DNA of 64,000 nt from Tetmemena sp. SeJ-2015 (lineage: Eukaryota > Ciliophora > Spirotrichea > Sporadotrichida > Oxytrichidae): the NCBI GenBank assembly GCA_027382625.1, contig JAJKFJ010022821.1, positions 26,658 to 90,657 on the forward strand. Reading direction: 5' to 3'. The notes under the pieces were generated by a model that was given only the letters and a program-made list of their open reading frames with translations, did no database searches and had not been told where the DNA came from. Shown here in pieces: positions 11,301 through 23,700 of the stretch (positions within the stretch are counted from its first letter, which is position 1; the number at the start of each line of letters is the position of its first letter). A program made the translations under genes and the position numbers.

Positions 11301-12375
11301 AGCATAATCAGTACATCATTCAAGCTTCTCCTCATCTGAAAGAAGTCTTTCTCAATCTTAAATTCTCCGTTTTCGAGGCTTGCCAAATCTTAGATGGAAT
11401 TGCTGAAATACATAGTGATTTGCAGCAGTGATTCTGCGTTATTAACAACTTATAGAAAATGTATAAAAGAAACTTCCTTGACTCTCTGTCATGGTTCAAA
11501 GCTTTAAGAAGTGCTTGGTTGGTACCCATTATACCATTTATAGGAGTCTTAATATCATGAGCCACTGATGTGTAGTAAAGGGTGCGATAGTCCTTTGCAA
11601 TAGTTTCCCTGATCTTATTCCTGATAGCTGTGAACTCTATGAAAACAAAAATGGCTACCAATTCCCCTGCATTCCTATCTCTTATTGATTCTTGCTTTAT
11701 AATGAAGCACTTTTCTTTCAAATGAGGAAGATTAAGCCTGTACAGATTTTGAAGATCATCTTGCAAGGATACTGCTCTAAGATAGGTAGAGGAAGTTTGA
11801 ATCAAAGACTTTAAAGAGAAGAATTCCTTAGTTTCAAGGTTCTTTAAGATCTTCTGTCCCATGAGCTCTTGAATGACTAGAGGGTTAGTTTCTTCTAAGC
11901 CTGTAAGCAGCTTTATCAACTTCAAATTGGCAAGAGCTGTGTTTGTTGTGAATCCTTGCCTTGAATCTTGAATCAAAAGAATGGGAGCTGGGATGAGATT
12001 GACACACTGCTTTAGGGCTGAGTAATTCTCCAATGCATCTACCATGAGAGTGTTGATCTTATCACTCTTAATAACGTCTGCGAAAGTAGCTGCAGACATC
12101 TCGAGGGCATCAGCTTGGGCTCTATTGCTGCCAACTATGGTGGAAATACCTTAGCTTCCATTACAGTTCTCAATGCTCAAAAGCTTCTGCTACTAGTTTT
12201 GAAAAGCTCTCACTGCATGAATAGCAGCTAAGTCAAGCATTTTTTGGGAGCGCTTGAGTTCTACCGTCTTTCTTCTCTGCTCTTGAATCGTCTTAGAAAT
12301 GTCTTAGAGCAGAGTGGACTTGTTGGAATTCAAGAACCAAAAGATCATCTTGGTAATTATCGTTGCAAGAGCCAT
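8392..12375 (-). CDS. Hybrid sensor histidine kinase with C-terminal receiver
   Basis: Two-component phosphorelay kinase. On the minus strand it starts MALATIITKMIFWFLN. An in-frame TGA lies just upstream, and the start is followed by a coiled linker. The phospho-acceptor box AHDIKTPINGIMG is near 11,556. The ATPase G boxes are VEDSGIGIK and GVGIGLTLCKKVCEELGG (10,280-10,500). A Glu/Ser-rich low-complexity linker lies at about 9,250-9,900. The receiver domain has DINMPVLNGIELMKKL (near 8,690) and closes with LGFDTYLDKPIKKKFVDKLL. The stop is TGA at 8392-8394. Several introns or IESs interrupt it, and the receiver has an unresolved frame change near 8,600. There is one short hydrophobic segment near the start and no full sensor domain, so it may be cytosolic or lack an upstream exon. 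Ciliates carry many such kinases. Confidence 0.85.
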
Positions 12376-12484
12376 TTATCTAAGTTTATATTAGAGTCAA
12401 ATAAAAATATTTTGGCTAGAAGAATAGGTCCCCATGCGAAGAGAAAAGGAAGGTAGAGTAGGTTTTGGGGCAATATGTCGACCT

Positions 12485-13160
12485 TCAATACTTTTCTTCC
12501 TTTGCGGATGGTTTACTAAAAATGCATCTCGCACATTATCTTAAAACACTCTTGGTACAATTAAATATCAATCTTTTTAAGAAAGTTTTCAGAAATAGAT
12601 GAGTCTCATTTCTTAAGAACTCAAATTTATTTTGCAAAAAGAATAATAATAAGTCGAGATATAATGCTTTTAAGCTATATTCATTTTGAGAGTACAGCAT
12701 TCCACTAAATGACATGAATAAGAAGATAATTACAGAGCGACAATATGGCGCGAGCGAGGAAGACAGACCAATGTGTCTGAGTAAAATAGAATTAGATTAA
12801 GGATGAACGGCATGTGCTTCTTCACTCTCATCTGACCTGCAGACCTCGTGGATTAATTCCCAATATTAATATAACTATAATTACAAATTGGTTTTTAAAA
12901 TAAGTATGCCGAAGGTAACCACTGCTAGGGATAGGAAAAATACTAGTCTCTCAAAAAGAGAAAGCTATCTATGATCTACATTCAAAAGTGATGAGAAAAA
13001 TTTCAGGTTTATTTTGGTGTTTTAAGATGCACTAAATTAGCTCTGGAGAATAATTTGAGGAGCTGGTTTACATGTTTGCAGACTTACCATAAAGAGCCTC
13101 TGCAAAGGCTAGCACTTTTATTATTGCAATAAGCATGAGTGTTATTTGCAGTTTGTCCAT
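12485..13160 (-). CDS. Small membrane protein, unrecognised
   Basis: Frame on the minus strand visible only if TAA/TAG are Gln. It starts MDKLQITLMLIAIIKVLAF, a signal-peptide-like or transmembrane start. A 25-nt GT-AG intron (13063-13087) follows, then APQIILQSQFSASQNTKINL, a second hydrophobic helix RLVFFLSLAVVTFGILILK, a Ser/Glu/His-rich loop, and a third helix region SVIIFLFMSFSGMLYSQ. It ends in a Cys/Lys-rich tail closing at TGA 12485-12487. About 215 residues after splicing. No family recognised. The unbroken frame of over 550 bases in AT-rich DNA, with hydrophobic segments sensibly spaced, is the main support. Confidence 0.5.
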
Positions 13161-13796
13161 GTTAGTGCGGCAGATCTTTATTAAATTCTCCTGCTCAAAA
13201 ATAAGAAATAATCACTGAATGATATAGAAGATATTGTGATCAAGATGAATGCGCTGGAGTTGCTTTTCAACGAGGGCATAATACTCGAGTGGTTTTTAAG
13301 AGAGGAAGAGCACGACGCTGTCCATCATAACAATCTATAATTATTTCTTTATTATGGACTCCCACAACAACAAATCTACAACATAAAAATTGTATTTTTT
13401 TTAAATTGATCTACATTAGACTAATCAGAGGGGATTATAATTATGGATTTTTTTATAAAGTAGTTAAAGCTAACAGCGGGTATTACAAATGAGCAAGATG
13501 CTATCTACTAAATTATTATATTTTCTTAGAGATCATAAGAGTGTGCATTTATAGAAGATTTGTATCTGAAAAAGTGTTTCGTTAAATAGATAGATTTAAT
13601 ACGTCATAAATATATCAATATTTCAATAAATTAATTTTATTAAAATAAATTAGAAATGACTATAAATTATAAAGGACTTTTACACTAAATAAAAAACTCA
13701 TACTTTATAAAAGTGTTTTTTTTTATTAAATTGAAAATACGGTCTAACCAAGAACTGGCAGAGTACTGAATCCTTTAATAAATAGGTAAATCCTTC
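13161..13796. other. Gap between two minus-strand genes
   Basis: Mostly AT-rich. On the minus strand, a frame from about 13,331 (MMDSVVLFLSQKPLEYYALV) runs about 38 codons to TGA and could be an upstream exon of the small membrane protein, but no convincing splice in the right phase was found. 13,380-13,750 shows nothing. Confidence 0.4.
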
Positions 13797-14863
13797 TCAT
13801 TCCTTCTTTGAGTAATCGTAGAATCCTCTTCCAGTTTTCTTTCCAAGATAGCCAACCATATAAAAATTATATTCTTAACAATTTATTAGCCAGCGTTAAC
13901 GTAGTTGACAAGAAGTGGGCAAGGTCTGTACTTGGAATCTCCTAGCTCTTCGTGAAGCACTCTGGTAATAGCAAGAACGGTGTCCAGGCCAATGAAGTCA
14001 GCCAGGGTGAGAGGACCCATAGGAACGTTAGTGCCGAGTTTCATGGTAGTGTCAATATCTTGAATGGTTCCAATACCCTCGTATAGTGCGAAAACTGCCT
14101 CGTTTAAGTAAGGGATAAGGATTCTGTTGGCAATGAAGCCTGGAATATCTTGAGCAATAGTGGTAGTCTTTCCCATTTTGTGAGCCAAGTCTAAAGTTGT
14201 CTTCAAAGTCTCCTCCTTTGTTTGGAGTCCTTTAATGACTTCGACGAGTTTCATGATTGGAACTGGGTTCATGAAGTGCATACCAATAACCTAGTGAGCT
14301 CTATCAGGGATCACTCCTGCAATTTTGGAGATAGAGATAGATGAAGTGTTGGAGGCGAGGATAGCATGAGGAGGTGTCACCTTGGCCAAATCTTGGAAGA
14401 TTCTTTTCTTGAGATCGAAATTCTCACTCACAGCCTATATCATGTTTACAGATCATGAAGTATAAATATATGGCAGCCCTTTAAAAATGTTGCAAATTTA
14501 ACTCTGCTTAATTTACCTCAACTGCAAAGTCAACGTCCTTCAGGTCTTGAGACTGAGTGTGGAAAGAGATCTTGCTAGTAAGATCCTTCTTTTCTGCCTC
14601 AGTCATTTTATCCTTCTTAATTTGGCTGTTGCACCAATCCTAGATGAACTTATTCGATTTGTCAAGAGACTCTTTGCTGGGGTCCACAAATTTAACATTC
14701 ACTCCTGCCACCTTGCTGGCCACAATTCCTATGCCAGTGCCCATCTGGCCTGATCCAATAACTCCCAGAGTCTTAACTTAGGTCTAAAATATTGATTATT
14801 TCTTAGAGGGGATATTACTGAAAAGAATCTTCTAGCCTGGCTTTGAGCGGTGGAGTAAATCAT
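13797..14863 (-). CDS. 3-hydroxyacyl-CoA (3-hydroxybutyryl-CoA type) dehydrogenase, probably mitochondrial
   Basis: NAD-dependent oxidation of 3-hydroxyacyl-CoA in fatty-acid beta-oxidation. The N-terminus [15 protein letters not shown] is Arg/Ser-rich and lacks acids, like a mitochondrial presequence. A 35-nt GT-AG intron follows; after it [15 protein letters not shown] is the Rossmann NAD motif. Next are a second GT-AG intron near 14,435-14,516, [20 protein letters not shown], the catalytic HFMNPVP motif and, in the C-terminal domain, [16 protein letters not shown] and the substrate-loop end [18 protein letters not shown] before TGA. The length fits the roughly 300-residue single-domain family. 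The GYLG junction needs excision of an IES. Expressed from its own promoter; head-to-head with the TTD14-like gene (about 155 bases apart). Confidence 0.93.
13854..13891 (-). other. IES with pointer GGCT in the dehydrogenase gene
   Basis: On the plus strand AGCC occurs at 13850-13853 and 13888-13891. The 38-nt AT-rich insert has no GT-AG ends in coding orientation. Its removal joins NYVNAG directly to [14 protein letters not shown], the conserved end of this enzyme family. Confidence 0.9.
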
Positions 14864-15019
14864 TTTATTAGTTTAAGATTGATAGCTGATAACTTAATAA
14901 TTATATCTTTGACCACCTCCACTGAAGATTTTTAGCATTCTTACTAATCTCATAAAGTAGATAATTCAATATCCCGCTTTATAATAACTTCCCCCGAGCT
15001 AATCAATTAAATTAATAAC

Positions 15020-16654
15020 ATGGACGCAGAAGCCCAAAAACTATTAGATTCTATAGCAACTCCCTTAACTTATTCACCCAGCTATCTTCATCCCGAGTAG
15101 GACTCTGACCAGTGGTTCTACCTAGCTTTGCTGTTGGGAGTTGTGTTGCTAGCAATAAGTGTGATGAACTATTTTGAGTCCATTCAGCAAAAGAAGTACT
15201 AAAAAATGAAAGTAGATGCGAGGAACAAAGAAGAGGAAAAAGCCAAACTCAGAAAGAAAACTTCGTCTTCACTTATTCAAGGAGGAGGCTTTAAAGTAGG
15301 AGTAGGTTGAGGATGCTGATACTACTAACTTTTCAGACAGCTAAAATAGCTCAGGCTAGGAAATTCAGAAAGTGGAAAGTATGCTCAGAAGCAACTCTAG
15401 CTTTGTGGAGATGAGTTAGGGAAATATGTATAGAAGAATGAAGGACGATACCCTAGATCACTCAAAGGTCCTATCTGATAGCAAACACCCAATCACCAGA
15501 ATTTGCTTGACTGGCGGTCCATGCGCAGGTAAAACGACTGCCCTGGCCACTCTATCTACAGTTCTCAATCAGTTAGGATTTAGAGTACTCTTGGTCCCTG
15601 AAGCAGCTACTCTTCTAATGAAGGGAGGAGCTATGATAGAAACTAGAAAACTTACATTTGCTGACGCAGTGCGTTTTTAGATTAATGTGATGAAAATGCA
15701 AATGTCACTAGAAGATGTTTTCATCGAAATAGCTTTGAACCAAGATCAGCCCACTATCATTCTCTGCGATAGAGGAGTGATGGATGGCTCTGCTTATACC
15801 TCTGATAATATTTGGCAAGCCATCCTTGATGAAACTGGATGGAGCACTATTCAGCTTAGAGATAGGAGGTATGAAGCTGTTATTCACTTGGTTACTTGTG
15901 CCGACGGTGCTGTTGAATTTTACACTAGTGCAAACAATGAAGCTAGATATGAGAGCGAGTAAGAAGCAATGGATCTGGATAAGAAGCTAATTAATGCTTG
16001 GGTAGGCCATCCTCACTTCTCTATCATCGATAATAGAGATCAAGGGCTTCTAAAAGAAGATTGATAGATGTCTAGACACAGTGCTCAAGTTTATAGGTCT
16101 TCCTACTCCTACTAACTTCCACAAAAAATTCCTTCTGATCACTCGCCCAGGGGAGTTTGAGATCACCTTGCCCAAGAATGTGAAGAAGGAATTTTTCTAG
16201 ATCGAAGAAACCTTCTTAGTTGCCACTGGAGACTAGGTCGAGAATTTCATCCGTAAAGTTGGCAAGAATGATTCCTTTAACTATAACCATGAGATTCGTT
16301 TCTACCAAAATGTACAACGCATCGTTAAGAAAGCGTCAAATCTCAGCAAGAGAGTATATTGAACTTTTTGAACAACAAAGAGATCCCTTCTATGAGACAG
16401 CTTAAGAAGTTCAGATAGTGTTTCATTTATGAATAGCAATATTTCATGGTAGACCCCTTTCTGCAATGTTGAGGGATCGCCTTCTCTTCTAAGAATCGAA
16501 ACCACTAAGCAACAAAACGAACTTAAGATTCCTCCATTCGTAAGAGTGCTAAAAAAAGGTAACTGAGGATAATTAATATGCTAGCAGTACGATGGCCAAG
16601 CAAAACTATAAAATGCCAGAGGCAGATAAGAAAGAAATTCTAGCTGCTCTTTGA
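15020..16654 (+). CDS. TTD14-like P-loop ATPase/CYTH protein with N-terminal membrane anchor
   Basis: Starts MDAEAQKLLDSIATPL, with one membrane helix WFYLALLLGVVLLAISVMNY near residues 35-55. A Lys/Glu-rich coiled region and a Ser-rich linker follow. The P-loop domain has ICLTGGPCAGKTTALATL (Walker A) and IILCDRGVMDGSAYT (Walker B area), as in the AAA_28/TTD14 family. The C-terminal CYTH-like half has FHKKFLLITRPGEFEITLPK, QISAREYIELFEQQRDP, CFIYEQQYFMVETF and LLRIETTKQ. In flies TTD14 binds GTP and phosphoinositide and aids TRPL channel traffic; a similar role here is inference. Single-base frame breaks near 15,300 and 16,060 have no clear intron or pointer and may be errors. The stop is TGA 16652-16654. 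Confidence 0.85.
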
Positions 16655-17317
16655 TTGTTAATTATCTTGTTAAGAACTTATCATTGAATAAAAGTGTTGT
16701 ACATTTGAGAAAATGTTAGTGATATTTTTAAATAATGTTCAAAATTTTACGTCGAAGAGCTGACATAGCTCTTCCCTCTTATTCTTGAATTCTAATGAAT
16801 TTTCTCTTGACTACTGAGCGCTTAATCTTCTGTATATTTTTCTTTGCTTGGTTTATTTACCTATCTCAATCTAAGGAATAAGACTTTTAACTGCTTTAAT
16901 TGGTAGAATTTTTCCCACAAAGTGCGTCGCATATGGATTTTTCTTCTCTTTAAAATAAATTGAATTTTTTCTCGATATAATCTTTAATCTACTCTTACAC
17001 ATTTGCAGCTATTAAAATGAAAAGTAAGGTATTACACTTAATAAAGCTAAAGGATGTATAACTTTAGAAAATTAATTCTATCTTTAGGATGAAGGAGTGT
17101 TTGTTGAAGGGGTTTTAGATTTGAACTATGAAGATGAATTTATCAATTTTGCTACACTTATCGATTGAAAAGCGTTTTCATCTTCAGAAACTTTTGACTC
17201 TCTTAGTTTTTAAGCAAGACTTTTTAAGGCTAAAATCAAAATTATAATACATTTTTATATTAAGTTTGAATTAATTAAAAGCTTTTCCAAATGGTTGATC
17301 AATTTTAACTATAGAAT
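16655..17317. other. AT-rich convergent intergenic region
   Basis: About 660 bases between the converging TTD14-like and Ser/Gln-rich genes. Long T and A tracts, no conserved frame, presumably the two 3' ends and spacer. Confidence 0.55.
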
Positions 17318-20300
17318 TCAAGTATTCACTGTTGGCTTGGGAATTTCTCTGATTAACTGAACTTGCATTGGAGCCAAAAGCAGTTGAGCATCTTTGCTTT
17401 TATTTTCCAATATGATCTAGTGAAACCCTTTGGGCTGATAATCATCTAAATCTCCTATTTAAATTTTTTCATGGTCAGATTTTTGGGAAAGCACTCTTCT
17501 TGCCTTATTGCCTGAAAGGCTTTAGAATCTTTTTGACTACCTCAGTTACTGTTTGATAATTTTGATGCTGAAATATTGAGGCTGAGAAATATCTAAAGTT
17601 AAAATAAGATTGTTTTATAAAGAACTGGTTATACTGTTGACTTAACTATTACCATAATTGATTGCGTCTATCTTTCCATCGTGAGACGAATGATCTATGG
17701 TCTTAAATTTACCAGTCTCCTTATTGATAGATAATGTGCTCAACTTTCCTTAATCCTTCAATTATGACTTCCCCCTCCTCCTGATTTTAAAGATCTATCT
17801 CCGAAGATATATGCAGCTGATTTATGAAATTTTTATCTTTCAGCCCTTCATTTGACAAACCCTTGTCTTTGTTTATAGTGCTTCTACTTAATACAAAATT
17901 TTGAGTCTCAATATTGCTTCTTAAATACAAGAGTAAAACAGAAAGTTCTATGATATGAATATTTCTAAGTTGAGCAAGTCTTTTTAGGTTTTAGAAAATG
18001 ATAGAGCAGTAAGAGTGGTTTTCTCTTTTATTATCCATATTGAAGTACTTAGCAAGATATAACAAAGTTGGGTAGATACAGTCTCTTAACTCTGCGAACT
18101 CTGGCTCGTTGAAGGTATGAAATAAGCACTAGTCAACTAACTCATAGGAGTTAAAGTCTTTCAGTATATGAAGACAATACTTTGTAAACTACTAGTCTAT
18201 TCAATAAATAAGTTTAAAATCTTAATGTGACTATTCACATAGTAGCGTTTCTTTCTTTTATTACTTTCTCTGTTAGCTTGGTCTTTAAGCAATTATTCAA
18301 ACTAAATTAATCTCTAAAGTACTTGAGCTCTTTCCTACTCAGCAAATGCAGAAAGCTTTGAGAGCTTTTGATTAATCTGGTTCTTTCCCCCAAATTTTAG
18401 ACATCCCAAAAATAGAGTTATCATCTAATGAGGATAATGTCCTAAACTTAGGTGCTCTCGTATTTTCTTTGCTATCTTGAAAATTAGCGAAGTTACTTTG
18501 TGCTTTCTTATTGCTCGATGGAGCCGAAGGATTTATTGATTAAAAATTATGTGAAGGACTAAGTAATTTCAGTGAATCCTCGAAGTTCTGAGGCGATATC
18601 GAAGAGTCTTAGTTTAAAGAATTTTAGCTCTCATCATCTTCTTCCTTGAGAGTAGAACTTCCAAACTTCAGTTCATTTTATTTCCAAGAATGATCTACTC
18701 TTGATTGAACATTTTAAGTATGTATTTAAGACAAGTAGTGTTAAATGTATTTTCGAAATGCTTCTTGTGTAAATTCAGATCTTCCTCCTCCCTTCTTTGT
18801 TTATACTTGATGAATTTTTTAATATCTTCAATCCCTTAACTTTCTTTCTTGAACTGATCAAACATGTCTATCATTAATTGCTTTATCTCTATCAGCTTTT
18901 TCTCCGTCTTAGATTTGATTGTAGCAGTATTCTGGATCTAGAGTTATTCTGGTTGCGCTATTTTTGGATCAACGCTATTATTCAAGCTTTAATATTGAAT
19001 ATGCTTGAATGAATGATTAAATGTATAGAAGCTACTTCCTCTAGCTGCGGTGACTTAATTTTTACCCACATCACTTTGAAGCAAAGCAAAGCGCTAGTTG
19101 TCCTTTTCAGCTTCCATATTCCAGACAACACTGCTAGCAGCTCTCATCCGCCATTAAACCCTTTTTAGCACTTATTGAACTCTTTCTAAGCTTAGTTGGT
19201 TTAACCTCCAGAGAACTCGTTCTCCTTTCCATGAATTTTTGAATTCTAGAGAATACTCCCCCCTCCCAAATAATTTCTTATAAAAACTCATGCAATAATA
19301 ATTGGAGTTGTTGGGTGAAAAAGCAGGGTTGCTATTATTTACACTAAGATCTTGACCGCCTTATCCTATCGTTGCGTTTACACTGCTTCCAATGAAGTTT
19401 CCTTAAGAGTCTATCTGATTGCTCTGTCGTTTGTTCATTTTTGAGGAATTGTGATGGTGATTTTATACACGAAGCTTTTCTTACTATTGAATCACAAAAA
19501 AGATTGAGGGAGAAATTAATTTTATTAACATGCTGAAGCAATAATTGGATTTGATAAAGTTTTCTAGTCTCTCGTATTTAGGGTACATTTTGACAGAGTC
19601 GTAAAAGAACCGCCAGAGTGAGTTGCTATCTTGCTAGTTATCAACTTGGCAGAGTTCATCATACAAATATTTCCTTCCACACTTTAATCAATATTTTTAA
19701 ACAAAGTGTTATCACTGAATCCAAAATCTGGCACAGAGTATCTAAAGCCCTTAACTCTTCTTTGCTTCTGATTTTAGGGAGTCTAGTTTTGCTTTTTGGT
19801 ATCAGTAGTTTCATCCTCCATTTAAGGAGAATGAAGGAACTGCTCGTACTTAATGCTTCCCTGGCCAAGCGCATGAAGACCTCCACTAGCTCTTCCGTTT
19901 GAGCTACTAACCCTAGTTAATTATGCGTTTTAATGCTGATCCTTCTGCATTTGTTTCATTATCTCTTAGGCTCTTTGCTCTATATATAGACATATGATAT
20001 TTGAAGTTGCTGACTGTTTTATAATCTTTGCTTTTTATGATGGAATCTACTCATGTTACCGATGATTAAAGAGCTGCTTACTCCACTCTTGCTAGGCTTG
20101 GATTTATTATAAGGCGTGGAGGGATTTCCCTGTGATTGCAAATCTAGTCCAAGAGCTTACATAAATTAGGAAGGTGTTGCACCCTCAGTCCCTCTCTCCT
20201 TCTTTGAAATGGATTTTTAATTGTGAAATGCAACTACTCTTTGAGCCGTTGAAGGCGAAACATGAGATTGGTGTTGGCTCAACTAGCTGGACAGCTGATG

Positions 20301-20483
20301 CTAAAAATGATGATGGGCTGAGCTTGAAGATGGGAAATCTTAAGAGGTTTATCTGTGCTTGTACGAAATAGTAGACTGCTTGTGGAAAAGAACGATTGGA
20401 GTAGGACTGTGGAGTGGAAAGTCCGGGGAGTCAGTGTGTATCAATTCTTCTGCCAAGATGTCTGGCGATAGTCTTCTCTCCAT
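17318..20483 (-). CDS. Large Ser/Gln/Asn-rich protein, unrecognised
   Basis: Long minus-strand gene seen only with TAA/TAG as Gln. It starts MERRLSPDILAEELIHTDSP (20,483), followed by about 130 residues rich in Ser, His and Gln with basic stretches (SISKKERG). An intron or IES follows, then EQRAQEIMKQMQKDQHQNAQ and a segment LCQVDNQQDSNSLWRFFYDS then VKMYPKYERLENFI that looks folded. Next come MNKRQSNQIDSQGNFIGSS, a Lys/Glu-rich coiled coil near 18,750-18,900, a helical region FNEPEFAELRDCIYPTLLYL (about 18,070) and a disordered end closing at TGA 17318-17320 (PKPTVNT). Two +1 frame breaks sit in G-runs (near 19,262 and 17,770) and look like homopolymer errors; others fit introns. Roughly 900 residues. 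No domain named with confidence. Divergent from the next gene, about 255 bases apart. Confidence 0.6.
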
Positions 20484-20739
20484 AATTTAGTGAATGGGGT
20501 GTTATTTTTAGGTTTTCAGATTTTATTACGAATATAGAAATAAATTTTACTTAAATCAAAGCCATCAAAGTGCGAAGAGCTAATATATATTATGAAACAG
20601 CCACCTTTTAGTTTAGATTATTTATTCATGAAGAAGATAACCATCCCTATTTAAGCTAGAAATGGATCGAAAGTAAGGAAGCACTTTAATTTCCCAATTC
20701 CCAAGATAATTATTAGCAAATCCAATTAATTATTTACTC

Positions 20740-23700
20740 ATGGGGCAGTTTTTATGTTGCATGGATCAGACGTATGATCATGCCAGCTTAAATAAAACCA
20801 CAATAAGCTCCTCCAAGAAACTGCAAAAGCAAAAACAAAGCTTTCCTAAGATAACATCTATCACTATTGACTAGATCGTCTTTGATTTGCTAGGGGAGCA
20901 AGTAAACTATGGAAATCTGTACAGACCGGATGAGAATCTCTCTTTCCAAGTTTCATTTAACACGTTTACTTTTTAAAAGATGACCATCGTAAGCTACTTT
21001 TATACTTTTAGAGATTATGGTTTACTATATTCCTTATGGCTCAAATTTAAACTCTTTCTTTAGAAGGACAAGTTGATAATGAAGCTAAGTTTGGGCGAAG
21101 ATGAGGACTTAAATTTTAAGAGTGAAGTATTTTGTCCAGACAGCCTGGGAAATTATACGGTAAGCAAGATTAAAAATCTCTGACTCTGTGCTAAGATGAT
21201 CTCATTAATTTTTATAGGCAATGATTCCTTAAAGTTTCTTAATCGATTGTGAGTTCAAAGACTTAACTGAATCTTTTCTGACTATCTCTCTTCACTTAGC
21301 CTCCGATGAACAAACACCTCTTTCCAAACTGATGATAGACTATTTTTCGTTAGCTATATGCCCATAGCACTGTGAATTCGAACTAAAGCATATTCGAAAC
21401 GAGAAATCTCTTGGGAGGTTGGCTTTCGATTTTGAGTTTTAGCAATAAGAAGATGTTGAAATAGTCATTAAAGGATTTGCTTTTTAAAGCTGAAGGGAAG
21501 TTAGAGAAGCCCCTCTATGCAGTTTTCAAAGCACTTACTAATTAGGAATGTTCGATTTCTAAGGAGACGTCTACTTTATCGAATGGAGAATACAATAAGC
21601 AGAGGAATAAGACTTTCTATCACTGGGGTATAGCACAGCATTTGTACGAAGATCCTACTGTCAAGATCCAAGCGAGTATGAACATACTCAAGCAGTCAAC
21701 TGTCTAGGTCTGTGTTTATCAAAATAATCAGCATACAATTTAAGATTCAATCATTCTATCCTTATTAAAGAAAGCATAAAAAATCCTCCAAGAATCGTAG
21801 AAGAAGAAAACATTCTAGTAGCTCTGAAGGATCAAACAGTAGCCTCGACGATTACGAGCGAGAAGAACCCAAAACTGTCAAGAATTCCTAGAGCAGACAC
21901 TAATAAAAGGACTCTCTATAATTTGGAGCGCCACCGACTAAGGCTGCATTTGCAAGTCCAGAAAAATAAAAGTCTAGGAGGAAGAATAGAAGCAGCTAAC
22001 CTTAATAATTTCAACTAGGGCTGAAAAAGAATCTTACCATGATGAGAGGAAATGAGGAGGTAAAAGAAAACCATTTAGACTTTAAAGATTTGACACTCTT
22101 GAAAAATCACACGATGAGAGATATAGATGAGAATTACTCCGATGACGAAGCACCTTTAATAAATAATGAGCTTACAGGAGAGTGCTACATATGATTCTAT
22201 ATGATTTCTACATCTGTTTATAAAAACTTCTGAAGACTGAACTGAGGTTGTTTGATAGAAGAGATTCATTTATGATTCGAAATAGCATGAGCATGTCTCG
22301 AAAGCATTCAACTCTAGATACTAATATTGCTGCTACAAACCAACTAGAAAGCGGCCAAGAAAGTGCTGTCAACTCTGTGGAGTAGAGTAGAGGTTTTGGA
22401 TTTAAGGCTTTCTCAAGTAAATTTTAGGTAGGAGATAAAGCACTCTCAGTGGTAAATATGAACTAAGCAAAGCAGTAGGTGAAGAAGTTTTCAGAAAGCA
22501 TTTCCGTAGCTGGAAAGAATGTGGGCAAGATTAAGGGATAATTTAAGATCTTAAACATACCTCAGCTTCAACAAATGTCTCTAGGTATTCTTACAGATAA
22601 AGGAATCGTGATGACTCTTCTAATTTATAAATGCACATATAGTTTAAAGACTACTGCTCCAGTTCTCACTGATAATGAGAACAGTTTATTCTTTTTCAAG
22701 AAGAGCAAGAGTAATTAGAAGATTAAAGATCTTCAGGGCATGATTAAAAAACTTAAAGAGCTAGATTAATTGACTGGAAGAAAGCTACAGAAATCATTAA
22801 ACCAGAAAGAAAATCTTCTTGGGGATATTATCCATCTTCTTTAAGAATCTGATCAGCTAAATCGGAAAATGTTCTTCTATGAAAGTTATTTAGACTTGAT
22901 TGGTGCTTAGTAAACTATTATAGAGCTAGGGTTCCACTGCTTGATGTTTGCAAATAACGTTAAGTATGAGTTGAGGCACTATTACTACAAGATAATAACT
23001 CTGTTGTTCGATAGAGAGGAGCTTAAGCTGTCTTCAGTAGGATTTTTAGGAGATCAAGATGGCAGCAATTCCCTTGATCTAGATCCTAAAATATTGCAAA
23101 GCTAGGGTGTTACAAAGGAGCAAGTGAGTTAAGAGCGACTTAAAATTGCGAAGTATTATCAAAAGTTACTCTACAGTACACTTGATGATGCTATAACCAA
23201 ATTCTGTCGCAAAGGAGTAGAGCACTATCTCAGGAGCTATATTGAGAAATTCATTGGGATGTCTTTGTTTAGAGTACCGAGGTTCAGACATATTTTTGTT
23301 GAGACTATTTTGAGAAAGTCAAATTTTGCGATCGAAGAGTGGAAAAATGTTTCCTGGAATCTAGATTAATGGGATGATAAGGATGGAGATGACTATGACC
23401 CCTCTGTCTAGTCCATATTTGACTGGGAAGGCTACTTCTACAATCAGATTCCTTAATGCCAGGAAAAGAAAGAGTCAGAGTAGATTCTACATAGAGTTCT
23501 CAATAATGATAAATGGCAGGCTAAAATTTAAAAGAGAACGCAAGCATTCTTTGAAATTATCTGCAAAGTAGTAGAGATTATGCATCAAAAGCTAAATCAA
23601 GGAGGTGGAGGGAAGTAAAACATCTTCTGGCAAGATATTCCAGGCTATGCTTAGGTACTAAAGGCTTTTCTACAAGAGCTGAAGAATCTTCAAATAATGG

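Noticed and set aside
19659..19886. 75-codon minus-strand frame starting MEVFMRLAREAL
   Set aside because: Out of frame with the longer, better continued TAR=Gln frame (RVSSSNGRASGGLHALGQGS) of the large Ser/Gln-rich gene.
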